From positions 998,925 through 1,062,924 of the forward strand of contig NZ_JASJOC010000001.1 of assembly GCF_030068615.1 (NCBI RefSeq): a DNA stretch of 64,000 nt, given 5' to 3'. The first letter of the stretch is position 1, and each line of letters opens with the position of its first letter. The notes beneath the pieces are model-generated. The model was given only the letters and a program-made list of their open reading frames with translations. It did no database searches and was not told where the DNA came from. The position numbers were made by a program, and so were the translations under genes. Positions 17,199 to 25,557 of this stretch are shown here, in pieces. The stretch is from Halostagnicola sp. A-GB9-2. Its GTDB lineage: Archaea > Halobacteriota > Halobacteria > Halobacteriales > Natrialbaceae.

Positions 17199-17393
17199 AT
17201 GGCGCAAGGCAACGTTGATTTCTTCAACGACACAGGCGGCTACGGTTTCATCGAGACAGACGACGCGGACGACGACGTGTTCTTCCACATGGAAGACGTT
17301 GGCGGCCCGGACCTCGAAGAAGGCACAGATATCGAATTCGACATCGAACAAGCACCGAAAGGTCCCCGCGCAACCAACGTCACCCGCTTGTAA
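17199..17393 (+). CDS. Cold-shock domain protein (CspA-like)
   Basis: This 64-residue single OB-fold protein binds single-stranded nucleic acid and is thought to act as an RNA chaperone. RNP1 and RNP2 are visible as TGGYGFIETDD and DVFFHMEDVGG; the basic residues of bacterial Csp are replaced by acidic ones, as in haloarchaeal versions. The ATG at 17199 gives the normal length; the upstream frame is unrelated. Monocistronic. The preceding 300 bases (16893-17198) hold only its promoter region and an A+T-rich stretch around 17040-17090. Confidence 0.93.
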   Translation: MAQGNVDFFNDTGGYGFIETDDADDDVFFHMEDVGGPDLEEGTDIEFDIEQAPKGPRATNVTRL

Positions 17394-17582
17394 ACGGGTC
17401 CGCGTTCAGTAGCCGGATTTTCAACTTTCATAACCCTTCTACCGTTGGGTTTATTTTTGACCGCTCGAGGAACAACGAACTCAGCAACTGGTACGGTACT
17501 CTCGAGTAACTCAATTTGGGAGGTGCTACTCGAGGGGGTATTCGTACGGCCGTGTCAATATTCCATATTGATCCCGGAAAGA

Positions 17583-17590
17583 TTATTTAG
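17583..17590 (+). promoter_or_regulatory. TATA box for the PQQ-propeller lipoprotein gene
   Basis: TTATTTAG is centred about 26 bases upstream of the ATG at 17612. That is the spacing expected when transcription starts at the start codon, so the mRNA is probably leaderless. Confidence 0.55.
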
Positions 17591-17611
17591 CATAGGTGAT
17601 TCCAGAGAAAC

Positions 17612-18868
17612 ATGATTGACGGTCGATCGACGCAGACCCGCCGTCGCTTGCTGGTCACCTGTGCCGGAGCGACGGCTGGAGTAGCTGGCCTTGCGGGTTG
17701 TACGGCTGATGATGAGAACGACGATGGCGAGAATGGAGACGATGGGAACGGTGACGGCCCCGGTGAGTTTGACGAGGAGAACGCGGAGTACGGTGTCTGG
17801 CCGATGGCCCACTACGATGCGGCTAATACCGCAGTTGCACCGAACAGCGGCCCCGAGAGTGAACCAGAAAAAGAGTGGTCAGTGGAAGTTGATAGCAGTC
17901 CTACAGTCCCCGTGGTAGCAAACAGGACTGTTTTCGTTGGTGAGCGTGGGGGGAAATACCATGGGATAGATCTCGTAGATGGAGAGACGTTGTGGGAGCA
18001 TGAGCCAAATGAGTGGGGAGATCTTCGTGGAGAAGAGAATACAATCTTTACACCTTCGGTCTCGAATACTGCAGTTTACGTATCCGGTGATGGTGTTGAA
18101 GCGTTAGAACACAGTGGGGAAAAACTCTGGACGAGTGATCACGACACACTATTTAATTTTCGAATCTATGAAGAAACAATCTACGGTCGAACGAATGAAT
18201 ATCTATACGGAATCGATGAAGAGACAGGAGAAGAGGTTCTCAAAATCCAAGCCTCTGATGAAATTGAAACGTTAGCTATTGATGGCGAACGAATTATTGT
18301 AGCGACTCGTAAAGGGGGCGAAGATTTTCTACTTGAGGGTTATGAAAGGAGTTCAGGAGATAACCTATGGAACCAAGCGATTAATGATGTTCGTGGCGCA
18401 GAGCCGGATATTCGTATTGTTGACGGTACAATTTATACAGTGAGGGATATGGAAGTTATCTCAATTGAAATAGAATCTGGTGATGTGGAGAGCCTATATG
18501 ACTTCTCAGAATCGAACACTAGACCTGCTCAACCCACAGTTTATGATGGTAGAGTATATGTGCCTACAGAACTTCCCGAAGTGCCAGTTTTAAACAGTGA
18601 AACTGGAGAGCGGGTTTCTGAATGGGAGAATAGAAGATTAAAAGGAAGGACAAGCTGGAGAATGCCAATTTCTAGTGAGACACTCTACGTCTGGACACCA
18701 GGAACGGTAAATTCACCTGGTGTTATTAATGCTCTGAATCCAGAAACTGGTGAGAAAAATTGGGAAATGGAATCAACGTTGACGGGACATCCAACCGGCC
18801 CGATAGTTCTTGAAGATTCATTACTTTATGCAGACAATTCAGATAACACAATTGTGCTGTATAGATAG
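17612..18868 (+). CDS. Exported PQQ-like beta-propeller lipoprotein
   Basis: This 418-residue protein has a Tat-type lipoprotein signal: twin/triple Arg in TQTRRRLLVTCAG, a hydrophobic core, and lipobox LAGC with the modified Cys near residue 31. An Asp/Gly/Asn spacer follows, then repeated propeller blades with VPVVANRTVFVGERGGKYHG, GETLWEHEP, GEKLWTSD and GEKNWEME motifs, the Trp-docking repeats of PQQ/BamB-like domains. It probably sits on the outer face of the membrane and binds protein or a cofactor. Base composition changes inside the gene: the first 350 bases are G+C rich, the rest distinctly A+T rich, suggesting a mosaic or transferred gene. Confidence 0.85.
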   Translation: MIDGRSTQTRRRLLVTCAGATAGVAGLAGCTADDENDDGENGDDGNGDGPGEFDEENAEYGVWPMAHYDAANTAVAPNSGPESEPEKEWSVEVDSSPTVPVVANRTVFVGERGGKYHGIDLVDGETLWEHEPNEWGDLRGEENTIFTPSVSNTAVYVSGDGVEALEHSGEKLWTSDHDTLFNFRIYEETIYGRTNEYLYGIDEETGEEVLKIQASDEIETLAIDGERIIVATRKGGEDFLLEGYERSSGDNLWNQAINDVRGAEPDIRIVDGTIYTVRDMEVISIEIESGDVESLYDFSESNTRPAQPTVYDGRVYVPTELPEVPVLNSETGERVSEWENRRLKGRTSWRMPISSETLYVWTPGTVNSPGVINALNPETGEKNWEMESTLTGHPTGPIVLEDSLLYADNSDNTIVLYR

Positions 18869-18933
18869 ATGCCAATTTTATTATTTAAGTTATATAAAAT
18901 ATTAGACTTTTCTCTTACTTTATACGCATATAA

Positions 18934-21900
18934 CTATTTTGGATGGCACTCTAACTCAGCAACGCTATCTGAATTGTAATCTGGGCCAACAAAATCCCAT
19001 GTTGGTGAACAATGTTCGATCCCATCATCTATAGATTCACCAGGATCCGCCACACTCGGAACCCCACCACTCCCCATCACACCACCAGGCATCATCACGA
19101 TTACTTCAATCGTACTCTCGAAATCAACGGGATTGTTCGCTCCAACGGTGATTTTCTCACCATCCTCGAGTTCCAGTTCGATCGGTCGGTGTTCACGGAC
19201 GAACGACAGACGGTCGCCACTCGAGGCGTCGCCGACGGTCGCACTCACCTCGAATCGGGCGTATTCGCCGCGTACCTCGACGTTCCAGCTGTTGAGCTGT
19301 GCGAGGTATAGCGCCGGTGGGTACGGGATAAGCGGTACGCCGGGCCATCCGACACGGTTGTCCGTGTGTATCGCCATCGGGGCGTGTTCGGTTTCGCCAC
19401 CTACGTCGGTGATCGTATCGTCTTCCGGACGTACCGCCGGATCCCTGTCCTCGCTGATGTTTTCTGCGGTCAAATACGTTGGCGAGCCAGCGGCTTCGAA
19501 CTGGGCATCCTCGAGCACCGGCGAGCCCTCGATATCGTCCGGTTCGTAGTCCACGTCGGCGTTTAACGCATCCTGAGTGAATCCGAGCACGTCATCGAGT
19601 GCGTCCATGCCGCTCCCACCAGCGTCGTCAACGTGTTCGCCCATCTCGTCTAACCCGTCTTCGTAGGGCTCTGCGACGAGTTCGAGCCAGTAATAGAGTC
19701 GATCGAAGTACGCCTTTCGCACCTGGGCGATGGTCTCCGCCGCCGGCGTTTCGTAAGTTTCGCCCTCGAGATCGTCATAGACGAAGTTGTCTTCGTATTC
19801 GTTCTGCACGTGTTCGATCGCTCGTTCGGGTGGCGTCGGCGTCTCCATCATCTCGGTTCGTTCGACCTCGAAGGGGTGTTCGTCGATGACCTCGAGGAAT
19901 CCGTGGTGGGTCTCCTCGAGGTCGGATCGAACCTCCTTGATGAGAGTGTCTTCTGAATCCGGTTTGAGGTCGTCCAACTCGACCATCTCCGACGAACCGC
20001 TGTCTAGCAGTATCGCTTCCGTGTCGTCTTCAATCGTCTCTGTCGAGGAAATCGTCTCGCCCTCGAGCGACTCGAGGTCATCAGTAAAGTCGGCGCGTAC
20101 CGAACCGTTGGTCTCCGCCGTCGTCAACGCCGTGATTCCGGATTTGAATCCTTCCTCGAAATTATCCCGCCAGCCGTCATCGTCGGTGTACCCCGACTCG
20201 TAGTCGCTCTCTATCGGACGGTCCTCGACCGGGAACTCATCACGGTCGTAGTACTCGCCTTGCCGATCGAACCCGTACTCGCCATCGATTGCGATATCCG
20301 CGCTGAGAGACACCGTTCGGTCGGTAATGAACGTCTTCGTCCGTGGTGTCACATTCTCCGGGTCGTCGGATTCCCACGTTTGAGAGCGCTCGAGATCGAG
20401 TTCGGCCGCTGCGCTAACTTCGTGAAGGGTTCGATCGCTCGAGTCACCGTCTTCGAACGTGTCGTGATCAACGTGGATGTCCGAAACGGAATCGACGACG
20501 GTCGTGTCGTCGGATTCGGTGTAGTTGGCTCGATCATCGGGAGAATCGGCATCTGGCATGCCACCCGAAACGTGGACTGATTCGGTTTCACGCTCGAGGT
20601 CGACCTGATAGAGTTCCTCGACGATGTCCCGGACGCTCCGATCGTACTCGTCGTCTCCGGCCGGGAGATTCCCGTCGTCGATGTCGGTTTCGGGCGCGAT
20701 ATTCCCCTCAGCTACCTCATCGCTCGTCCGGTCTTCCATCCACCCGACGATGTCTTGGGCTTCTTCGACGGAGTACTCCATGTACGCTGCCTGAGCGACA
20801 TCCTCGAGTGGCACCTCCTCCGTTCCGTCCATCACGTCCATTTCACCGAGCCCGTCGACGAGGAGGTCGGACAGATCCGGCATGTTAGGGAGCTCACCGG
20901 TTGCTTCGTCTCCGAACAGCCACTCCTGTACTTCACCGCCGTCACAGAGCTGTTCTTTGACATCATCAATTACCGTCCCATCTTCGACCCCCTCAGCATC
21001 GGTTCCGATGTCGGCCTCGGCCTGATCGACGAGCTGTTCGGTTCCGTCGGAACTATCGCCACCCGCGAGATCGTTGCCGATTTGCGTAGCCAGACAGATG
21101 AATCCGGGTCGCATCGTTCGGTCCGCATACGGGTCTTGCGTTCCGAAGACGTCGTTCTGGACGTCGAATATCGCGTGATTTGCCAGGACTTCAGTGTGCT
21201 TGACGTCGATTACCTCCTCAAAATCGTGCTGATCGGGTCCTCGAGTCGGTTGCATCCGATCCCAACCGGCTTTGAAGTAGGCGAACGGGTAGAGGCGAGC
21301 GCCCAGATGCTGGCCAAGACCATCCAGACTCGAGCCGATCGATTCGTCGAAGAACCCGCTGTTCAGTTGGGTTTCGTACTCGGTGAGCCGGTCGTTTAGC
21401 TCGAAAACTGGCGTCCCGACACTTACTGTAACTGGACGACTCTGTTCGACCTCCGTGCCTCCGTTTCGGGAAGCGCGGAATTCGACCGCTTCGACCGTCG
21501 CCGCGACGGTTCCTGTCTCGACATCAGCATCGAAATGGCCGATATCGAGATCGACCCGATCGATCGCTTCGTCTGGATCGATCGACTCGTCATCTCCGGA
21601 TGATGTGACAGCGGGGATCGACACGTTCGCCGTGACATCCGACCGAACGTCGCCACCTGCGTTCGATAGTGTGTCCGTCGCTTCCAGATAAACGAGCAGT
21701 TTGACATAGTTCTCGAACCGTTCGTCCCGATCGTCCGCGTCGGCAATCGCATCGACTTCGCTCTCTGCAGAGGAGTTGATCGGTGCCATTCCAGCCCGAT
21801 AACTCGCCTCGAGAACCGCGGTCCGAAGCTCTCCCTGGGCTTGCGCCACGGCTCGGTCCATCGCAATCTCCGTGTCTCGATCGGTAGTCGGGTCGGGCCG

Positions 21901-22029
21901 AGTCTCGAGCGTTGCAACGATCATCACGCTCGAGAGCAAGAGCAATACGGCGATTAGCGCGAAGGGAACTCGCCCACGATCATCGAGATCTATCGAAACT
22001 GATCCGCGAGTTCGTCTACGCCCACTCAT
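18934..22029 (-). CDS. Large pilin-like surface protein, DUF7286 type
   Basis: This 1031-residue protein has one N-terminal membrane segment (VPFALIAVLLLLSSVMIVA, about residues 22-40), preceded by Arg-rich sequence and DRG, like a class III prepilin signal. The remaining 990 residues are extremely acidic and extracytoplasmic, with many helical, probably coiled-coil, stretches and a C-terminal beta region. I recall such proteins as haloarchaeal DUF7286, found beside TadA/TadC genes; function unknown. Its ATG at 22029 overlaps the stop of the upstream gene by four bases (ATGA), so the two are translationally coupled. It is the last gene of the minus-strand operon and the largest protein in the window. 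Confidence 0.72.
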   Translation of the reverse strand: MSGRRRTRGSVSIDLDDRGRVPFALIAVLLLLSSVMIVATLETRPDPTTDRDTEIAMDRAVAQAQGELRTAVLEASYRAGMAPINSSAESEVDAIADADDRDERFENYVKLLVYLEATDTLSNAGGDVRSDVTANVSIPAVTSSGDDESIDPDEAIDRVDLDIGHFDADVETGTVAATVEAVEFRASRNGGTEVEQSRPVTVSVGTPVFELNDRLTEYETQLNSGFFDESIGSSLDGLGQHLGARLYPFAYFKAGWDRMQPTRGPDQHDFEEVIDVKHTEVLANHAIFDVQNDVFGTQDPYADRTMRPGFICLATQIGNDLAGGDSSDGTEQLVDQAEADIGTDAEGVEDGTVIDDVKEQLCDGGEVQEWLFGDEATGELPNMPDLSDLLVDGLGEMDVMDGTEEVPLEDVAQAAYMEYSVEEAQDIVGWMEDRTSDEVAEGNIAPETDIDDGNLPAGDDEYDRSVRDIVEELYQVDLERETESVHVSGGMPDADSPDDRANYTESDDTTVVDSVSDIHVDHDTFEDGDSSDRTLHEVSAAAELDLERSQTWESDDPENVTPRTKTFITDRTVSLSADIAIDGEYGFDRQGEYYDRDEFPVEDRPIESDYESGYTDDDGWRDNFEEGFKSGITALTTAETNGSVRADFTDDLESLEGETISSTETIEDDTEAILLDSGSSEMVELDDLKPDSEDTLIKEVRSDLEETHHGFLEVIDEHPFEVERTEMMETPTPPERAIEHVQNEYEDNFVYDDLEGETYETPAAETIAQVRKAYFDRLYYWLELVAEPYEDGLDEMGEHVDDAGGSGMDALDDVLGFTQDALNADVDYEPDDIEGSPVLEDAQFEAAGSPTYLTAENISEDRDPAVRPEDDTITDVGGETEHAPMAIHTDNRVGWPGVPLIPYPPALYLAQLNSWNVEVRGEYARFEVSATVGDASSGDRLSFVREHRPIELELEDGEKITVGANNPVDFESTIEVIVMMPGGVMGSGGVPSVADPGESIDDGIEHCSPTWDFVGPDYNSDSVAELECHPK

Positions 22030-23090
22030 GGATCCCACGCCTGAACCGTCACGTCGATCGTCTCCGGCGAAGTGACTTCCTCGAACGTCTCCTCGAGCCG
22101 TTCGACGACGTTGTCCGCAGTTGAGTCGTGCCAGGTCTGGGTTATTTTCTCGCCGACTGGTCCGTTTCGCATATCTGTTGCGATCCAATCGCCAAGTCCA
22201 TTGTCGGCGTCGATATCCCCCACGAGCGTTTCGTTTGCTGTCGCCGTATCAGGCGAGGTCCCGCTAATGTGGTCGTCGACAGTCACGTCCACCGGATCTG
22301 CCAGTTGTTTGTAGTTGTAGACCGTCACCGAACGTTCGGTGAGTGAAGACTCGAGGGAATATTGGGTGTTTTCGAACGGGAAATAGCCCTCGACGATCGA
22401 CTCGGCGACGACGGTTGCAACAGCGTCGAACCCATCGGTGTCGGCATCGTCGATGAACGGTGTCCCAACGTCGCTCGTTTCTTCGCGTTCGAACTCACGC
22501 GCCAGTTCTTCGGGGTCGAGTTCCGGAACGCCGCTCGTAACCGTCGTGCTCGCGCTCGAGACGTCACCGGTGGAGGGTGGCTGTCGGCCAGCCGTCGCAG
22601 TTCCGTTGAGTGACGCGCCGTCGTAGGGAGCCCACGTCGCTACTGCGTAGAAGTGATGCTCGCCGCCGACGTGTGTTCCCCGAATCGAGTGATCAACGGC
22701 GTCTTCGTAGGCATCTCCGTAGGCGAAGCGCTGGCTCCCGTCGATCCGAAGATTCGTGAGTGCCGCGTCCGCGAGAAGGCCGATAGAAGAGCCATACGTT
22801 GCAACTTCGTAGACCGATTCGCGTTCCGCCGAATCGAGGTCTCCGGGAGGCTCGAAGTTCTCGCTTTCGAGTGTCGAAACGCCTGCCCCGTTCTCCTCGG
22901 TGATATCGTACAGGACGGAGCTGGTCGTCGCACTCAAACTCTGGAGGACCTGATCGGCGCGGTCATCCGGTACGGGTTCATCGGAGCTGTCGAGATGAAA
23001 CCCGATCAACAGCACGCTCGCACTAATCAGGAGTAACGCGAGTGTGATATCCACGACGGTACTCACGCCACGATTTGACGCACCCCTCAT
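22026..23090 (-). CDS. Pilin-like membrane-anchored protein, DUF7284 type
   Basis: This 354-residue protein has a short basic N-terminus ending in NRG, a hydrophobic helix (VVDITLALLLISASVLLIGF, about residues 12-31) and a long acidic extracellular domain. The RG-then-hydrophobic arrangement resembles class III signal peptides cut by the archaeal prepilin peptidase PibD. I recall the family as DUF7284, restricted to haloarchaea. The start codon overlaps the previous stop by one base (TGATG), and the stop overlaps the next start (ATGA), so the three genes form a tightly coupled unit. The role as a minor pilin or assembly component is inferred. Confidence 0.7.
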   Translation of the reverse strand: MRGASNRGVSTVVDITLALLLISASVLLIGFHLDSSDEPVPDDRADQVLQSLSATTSSVLYDITEENGAGVSTLESENFEPPGDLDSAERESVYEVATYGSSIGLLADAALTNLRIDGSQRFAYGDAYEDAVDHSIRGTHVGGEHHFYAVATWAPYDGASLNGTATAGRQPPSTGDVSSASTTVTSGVPELDPEELAREFEREETSDVGTPFIDDADTDGFDAVATVVAESIVEGYFPFENTQYSLESSLTERSVTVYNYKQLADPVDVTVDDHISGTSPDTATANETLVGDIDADNGLGDWIATDMRNGPVGEKITQTWHDSTADNVVERLEETFEEVTSPETIDVTVQAWDP

Positions 23091-23563
23091 CAAGACCACA
23101 CCTCGACTCGGAGCGTTCCAGCTCGAACTGCCGCCTGGCGATCCACCGTTACCGGAACCAACCGCTCAGCGACGCCGGCATCCTGGGGGGAGTCGTCGAC
23201 GCTCTCGAGCGAACGTGCGTCTCCGTCGGCATCGAACCGCGCCTCGGCAATCCGCTTCGGCCCCCCGTCTGTGTGTACCTCGACGGAAACGGCCATGTTT
23301 TCCCCGTTCGGGATCGATGTCGGTTCGATTTCGCTCGCAACGTTTTGGGATTCGTCGTGAGCGTAGAACGTGGCGCTTTCCTCGAGGTCAGCCCAAACTC
23401 GATCGATGGCTGTCTCTTCCTGCGTTCGATCGCTTGTCCCCGGCAGCGTGTCGGTGACGTACACGCCGTAGATTCCGATTCCGACGATGAACGCGGAGAC
23501 GGCAACGAGGGCAACGAGTGGCTCAGTTTGGCCCCTATTCGATCGACGGAATAACATAGCCAC
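23090..23563 (-). CDS. Pilin-like protein, DUF7285 type
   Basis: This 157-residue protein has a textbook class III signal: SNRGQTEPLVALVAVSAFIV, where PibD would cut after RG to leave Gln-Thr-Glu at the mature N-terminus, with Glu at the usual position five region of type IV pilins. The globular part is acidic and beta-rich. I recall the family as DUF7285. Two starts are possible, 23563 (MAMLF) and 23557 (MLF). It overlaps the 3' end of the preceding small gene by about 29 bases and the next gene by one base. Likely a structural or minor pilin. Confidence 0.7.
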   Translation of the reverse strand: MAMLFRRSNRGQTEPLVALVAVSAFIVGIGIYGVYVTDTLPGTSDRTQEETAIDRVWADLEESATFYAHDESQNVASEIEPTSIPNGENMAVSVEVHTDGGPKRIAEARFDADGDARSLESVDDSPQDAGVAERLVPVTVDRQAAVRAGTLRVEVWS

Positions 23564-23765
23564 CTCTCAGGAGAGTGTTTCGGTCACGGAAAGCGGGAGT
23601 ACCAGTGTCGTCGACGCCGTTTGTTGTCGCGCTCTTGGATAGAAACGAGCTATCGGCAACTGCTCGGGTTCGCGAGCGACTCGAGAAGCACGTCAGTAAA
23701 AGGAAGCTGGCTACAGCGGTTACCAGCGAGCCACCGTTTACAGCATTATCGAGGTCGCGATTCAT
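23535..23765 (-). CDS. Small membrane protein, first gene of the pilin-like operon
   Basis: This 76-residue protein has a single hydrophobic segment (SLVTAVASFLLLTC, about residues 13-26) behind a Gly-Gly, again pilin-like, and a Ser/Arg-rich tail. The family is not recognised. The start at 23765 is supported by a TATA-like AGTTTAAG centred 27 bases upstream, as for a leaderless message. Its end overlaps the next gene by 29 bases in another frame, and the tail composition is odd for a haloarchaeon, so a frameshift near the end or a wrong frame is possible. Confidence 0.45.
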   Translation of the reverse strand: MNRDLDNAVNGGSLVTAVASFLLLTCFSSRSRTRAVADSSFLSKSATTNGVDDTGTPAFRDRNTLLRGGYVIPSIE

Positions 23766-23788
23766 ACCGGCGTTGGTTCCGGTTTGGT

Positions 23789-23795
23789 ACTTAAA
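23789..23795 (-). promoter_or_regulatory. TATA box for the pilin-like operon
   Basis: On the minus strand TTTAAGT, inside ATAGTTTAAGTACC, is centred about 27 bases before the ATG at 23765. This suggests the four-gene operon (23765 to 18934) starts here with a leaderless first cistron. Confidence 0.55.
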
Positions 23796-23838
23796 CTATA
23801 GCGCCGATCGAGGATTGGCACGATCGCCGTGTCTCAGT

Positions 23839-24894
23839 TCAGTTCTCCGGGAATACGTGACTTGCACGCGGACTGTCCCCACCGTGTGGCGTTTCTCGCG
23901 ACCGTATCCGCGCGGCGTGGGTGGTCTCAGTTGCGTCGTCGATCACGATGACTTCCCCCGGAGCTTCGGGCATCCGCTCCTCGAGCGTGGCGTTTACGTA
24001 CGTCGGTTGAGCGCGTTCGAGCGCCTCGAGGTCAGTCCGGGACGTAAGTCGGTGAGAGACGATGATGTCGGACTGAGAGATGCCGACATCGGGGACGGAA
24101 CTCGGTCGCTGGGTCGCCGAAACGAGGCTCACGCCCGGTGCTCGACCGCGCGTCAGTATCGTCTCGAGTGCCGGGGCGGCGACACCGTCGAAAAACGTGT
24201 GCGCTTCGTCGATCAGGAGCCACGGTAACCGGTCAATCGAACCGGTCACTCGAGCGCTGTACAGCGCCTCTGCAACTGCTCGACAGACCGCGTTCATCGG
24301 TGCGGAATCGGTGCCAGAGACGTCGATAACAGTTACATCGGGTCCGGCGAGGTCCGCCGGCGTGATACCATCGGTATCAAAAATACCCCAGGACGATGCG
24401 AGGCCGAGATGATTGTTCGCCGCTCGCACATCGGAACGTGGGGCATCGGCTTGCTCGATGTGATCGTGCATTTCGTCGATCGTTTCGGTTTCCTGTGCGC
24501 CACGCCAGAGTAGTCCGCCAGCGCCGCTTTCGGGACTCAGGCCAAGCAACGCACACCACGATTTTGGATCAAGCACGCCCGGATCGACGGTCGGGCGCTC
24601 GAGGACGGTTGCAGAGACAGTGCCTCTCTCAGTTGGTGCCTCAAGCGTCTCGAAAACGCCCATCGGATCGATGAGGACTGGTGAGACACCGGGTGCTCGG
24701 GAGAGTGCTTCCGCGACGACACCGAGCGTGAACGACTTTCCGTACCCGCGTTTTCCGACGATTAACATCGCGTGAGGGCCATCCAGATCGAAGTGGAGAT
24801 CAGCGCCAGTACTGCCATCGAGGGCACGATAACTCCCGAGGTGGCCGACGGGGCCGTCCTCGAGGTCCGCACCCCGGCCGATTACGAAGCTCAT
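23839..24894 (-). CDS. HerA/VirB4-like ATP-binding protein
   Basis: This 351-residue P-loop ATPase has Walker A GKRGYGKS (residues 47-54), Walker B LLIDEAH (about 226-232) and the sensor segment SATQRPSSVPD (about 259-269) typical of HerA, TraG and VirB4-like ATPases (DUF87 group). Such proteins are hexameric motors that move DNA or protein, or clear assembled complexes. It lies between the pilin-like operon and the TadA/TadC genes, so a role in assembly or secretion energised separately from TadA is a reasonable inference. It is shorter than HerA helicases (about 500 residues) and lacks the N-terminal HAS barrel. It ends 73 bases before the operon start at 23765. Confidence 0.82.
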   Translation of the reverse strand: MSFVIGRGADLEDGPVGHLGSYRALDGSTGADLHFDLDGPHAMLIVGKRGYGKSFTLGVVAEALSRAPGVSPVLIDPMGVFETLEAPTERGTVSATVLERPTVDPGVLDPKSWCALLGLSPESGAGGLLWRGAQETETIDEMHDHIEQADAPRSDVRAANNHLGLASSWGIFDTDGITPADLAGPDVTVIDVSGTDSAPMNAVCRAVAEALYSARVTGSIDRLPWLLIDEAHTFFDGVAAPALETILTRGRAPGVSLVSATQRPSSVPDVGISQSDIIVSHRLTSRTDLEALERAQPTYVNATLEERMPEAPGEVIVIDDATETTHAARIRSRETPHGGDSPRASHVFPEN

Positions 24895-25042
24895 ACCGAG
24901 CGTTGACGATTTCTCCGTTATGAACTGTCGCTCTCGTGGTGCTCCGGTAGCTTTCCCAGAATTCTACGATTTTAAGTAGGAAAACGCATCCACAGACTGC
25001 ATGAACCAGACCGAGCGAATCGGTCGCCGGGACTGATACGAC

Positions 25043-25507
25043 ATGATCAGGTACGTTCTCGCGGTGATTCTCGCCGTTGCGTTACTCGTGCTATCGGTTC
25101 CGGCAATCGATCTCGTTGCTGGCGTCCAAACCGAGCGACAACTCGAGGGTGACGTAAGCGATCTCGAGGACGCAACGGTTTCGCTCTTCGAGAACGAAGA
25201 GGTTTCCCACGACGGTACGCTCGCTCCGCAACGGACGGTCACACTCACGTTTCCGGATGACTCGTTGACGACAGTTCCTGCTGACTATGTCCGTATCGAT
25301 CGCGTTCACAACGAGACGAGCATCGTCTCCTACAGCGTCGATGGACGGAGCGAACGCCAGCAAACGATCGACGCGCCGATCGTCTCCGAAGACTCAACGC
25401 AAAACGAAACGGTCGAGCTCGGCGGCAGCGGCGAGGAAACGACAATCGTCCTCCGACTCGAGACCGATGCGGCAGGCGATCCCGTTGTTACCCTCGGTTA
25501 TCCGTGA
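25043..25507 (+). CDS. Membrane-anchored secreted protein beside the TadA gene
   Basis: This 154-residue protein has an N-terminal helix (YVLAVILAVALLVLSVPAI, residues 4-22) and an acidic, beta-rich exported domain. It is probably one of the haloarchaeal DUF families of this locus (DUF7311 comes to mind, not confirmed). Its stop overlaps a possible GTG start of the ATPase gene by four bases, so the two may be co-translated. The divergent HerA-like gene starts 148 bases upstream. A minor pilin or assembly chaperone role is inferred from position only. Confidence 0.68.
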   Translation: MIRYVLAVILAVALLVLSVPAIDLVAGVQTERQLEGDVSDLEDATVSLFENEEVSHDGTLAPQRTVTLTFPDDSLTTVPADYVRIDRVHNETSIVSYSVDGRSERQQTIDAPIVSEDSTQNETVELGGSGEETTIVLRLETDAAGDPVVTLGYP

Positions 25508-25527
25508 CAACGGAGATCCACCGAGAG

Positions 25528-25534
25528 TTTAAAA
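25528..25534 (+). promoter_or_regulatory. Internal TATA box ahead of the TadA-like ATPase
   Basis: TTTAAAA is centred 27 bases upstream of the ATG at 25558. It supports that codon as a leaderless start rather than the GTG at 25504, and would allow the ATPase and TadC genes to be transcribed apart from the upstream gene. Confidence 0.6.
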
Positions 25535-25557
25535 CCGAAGCCGAAGGAGACCGGCTC

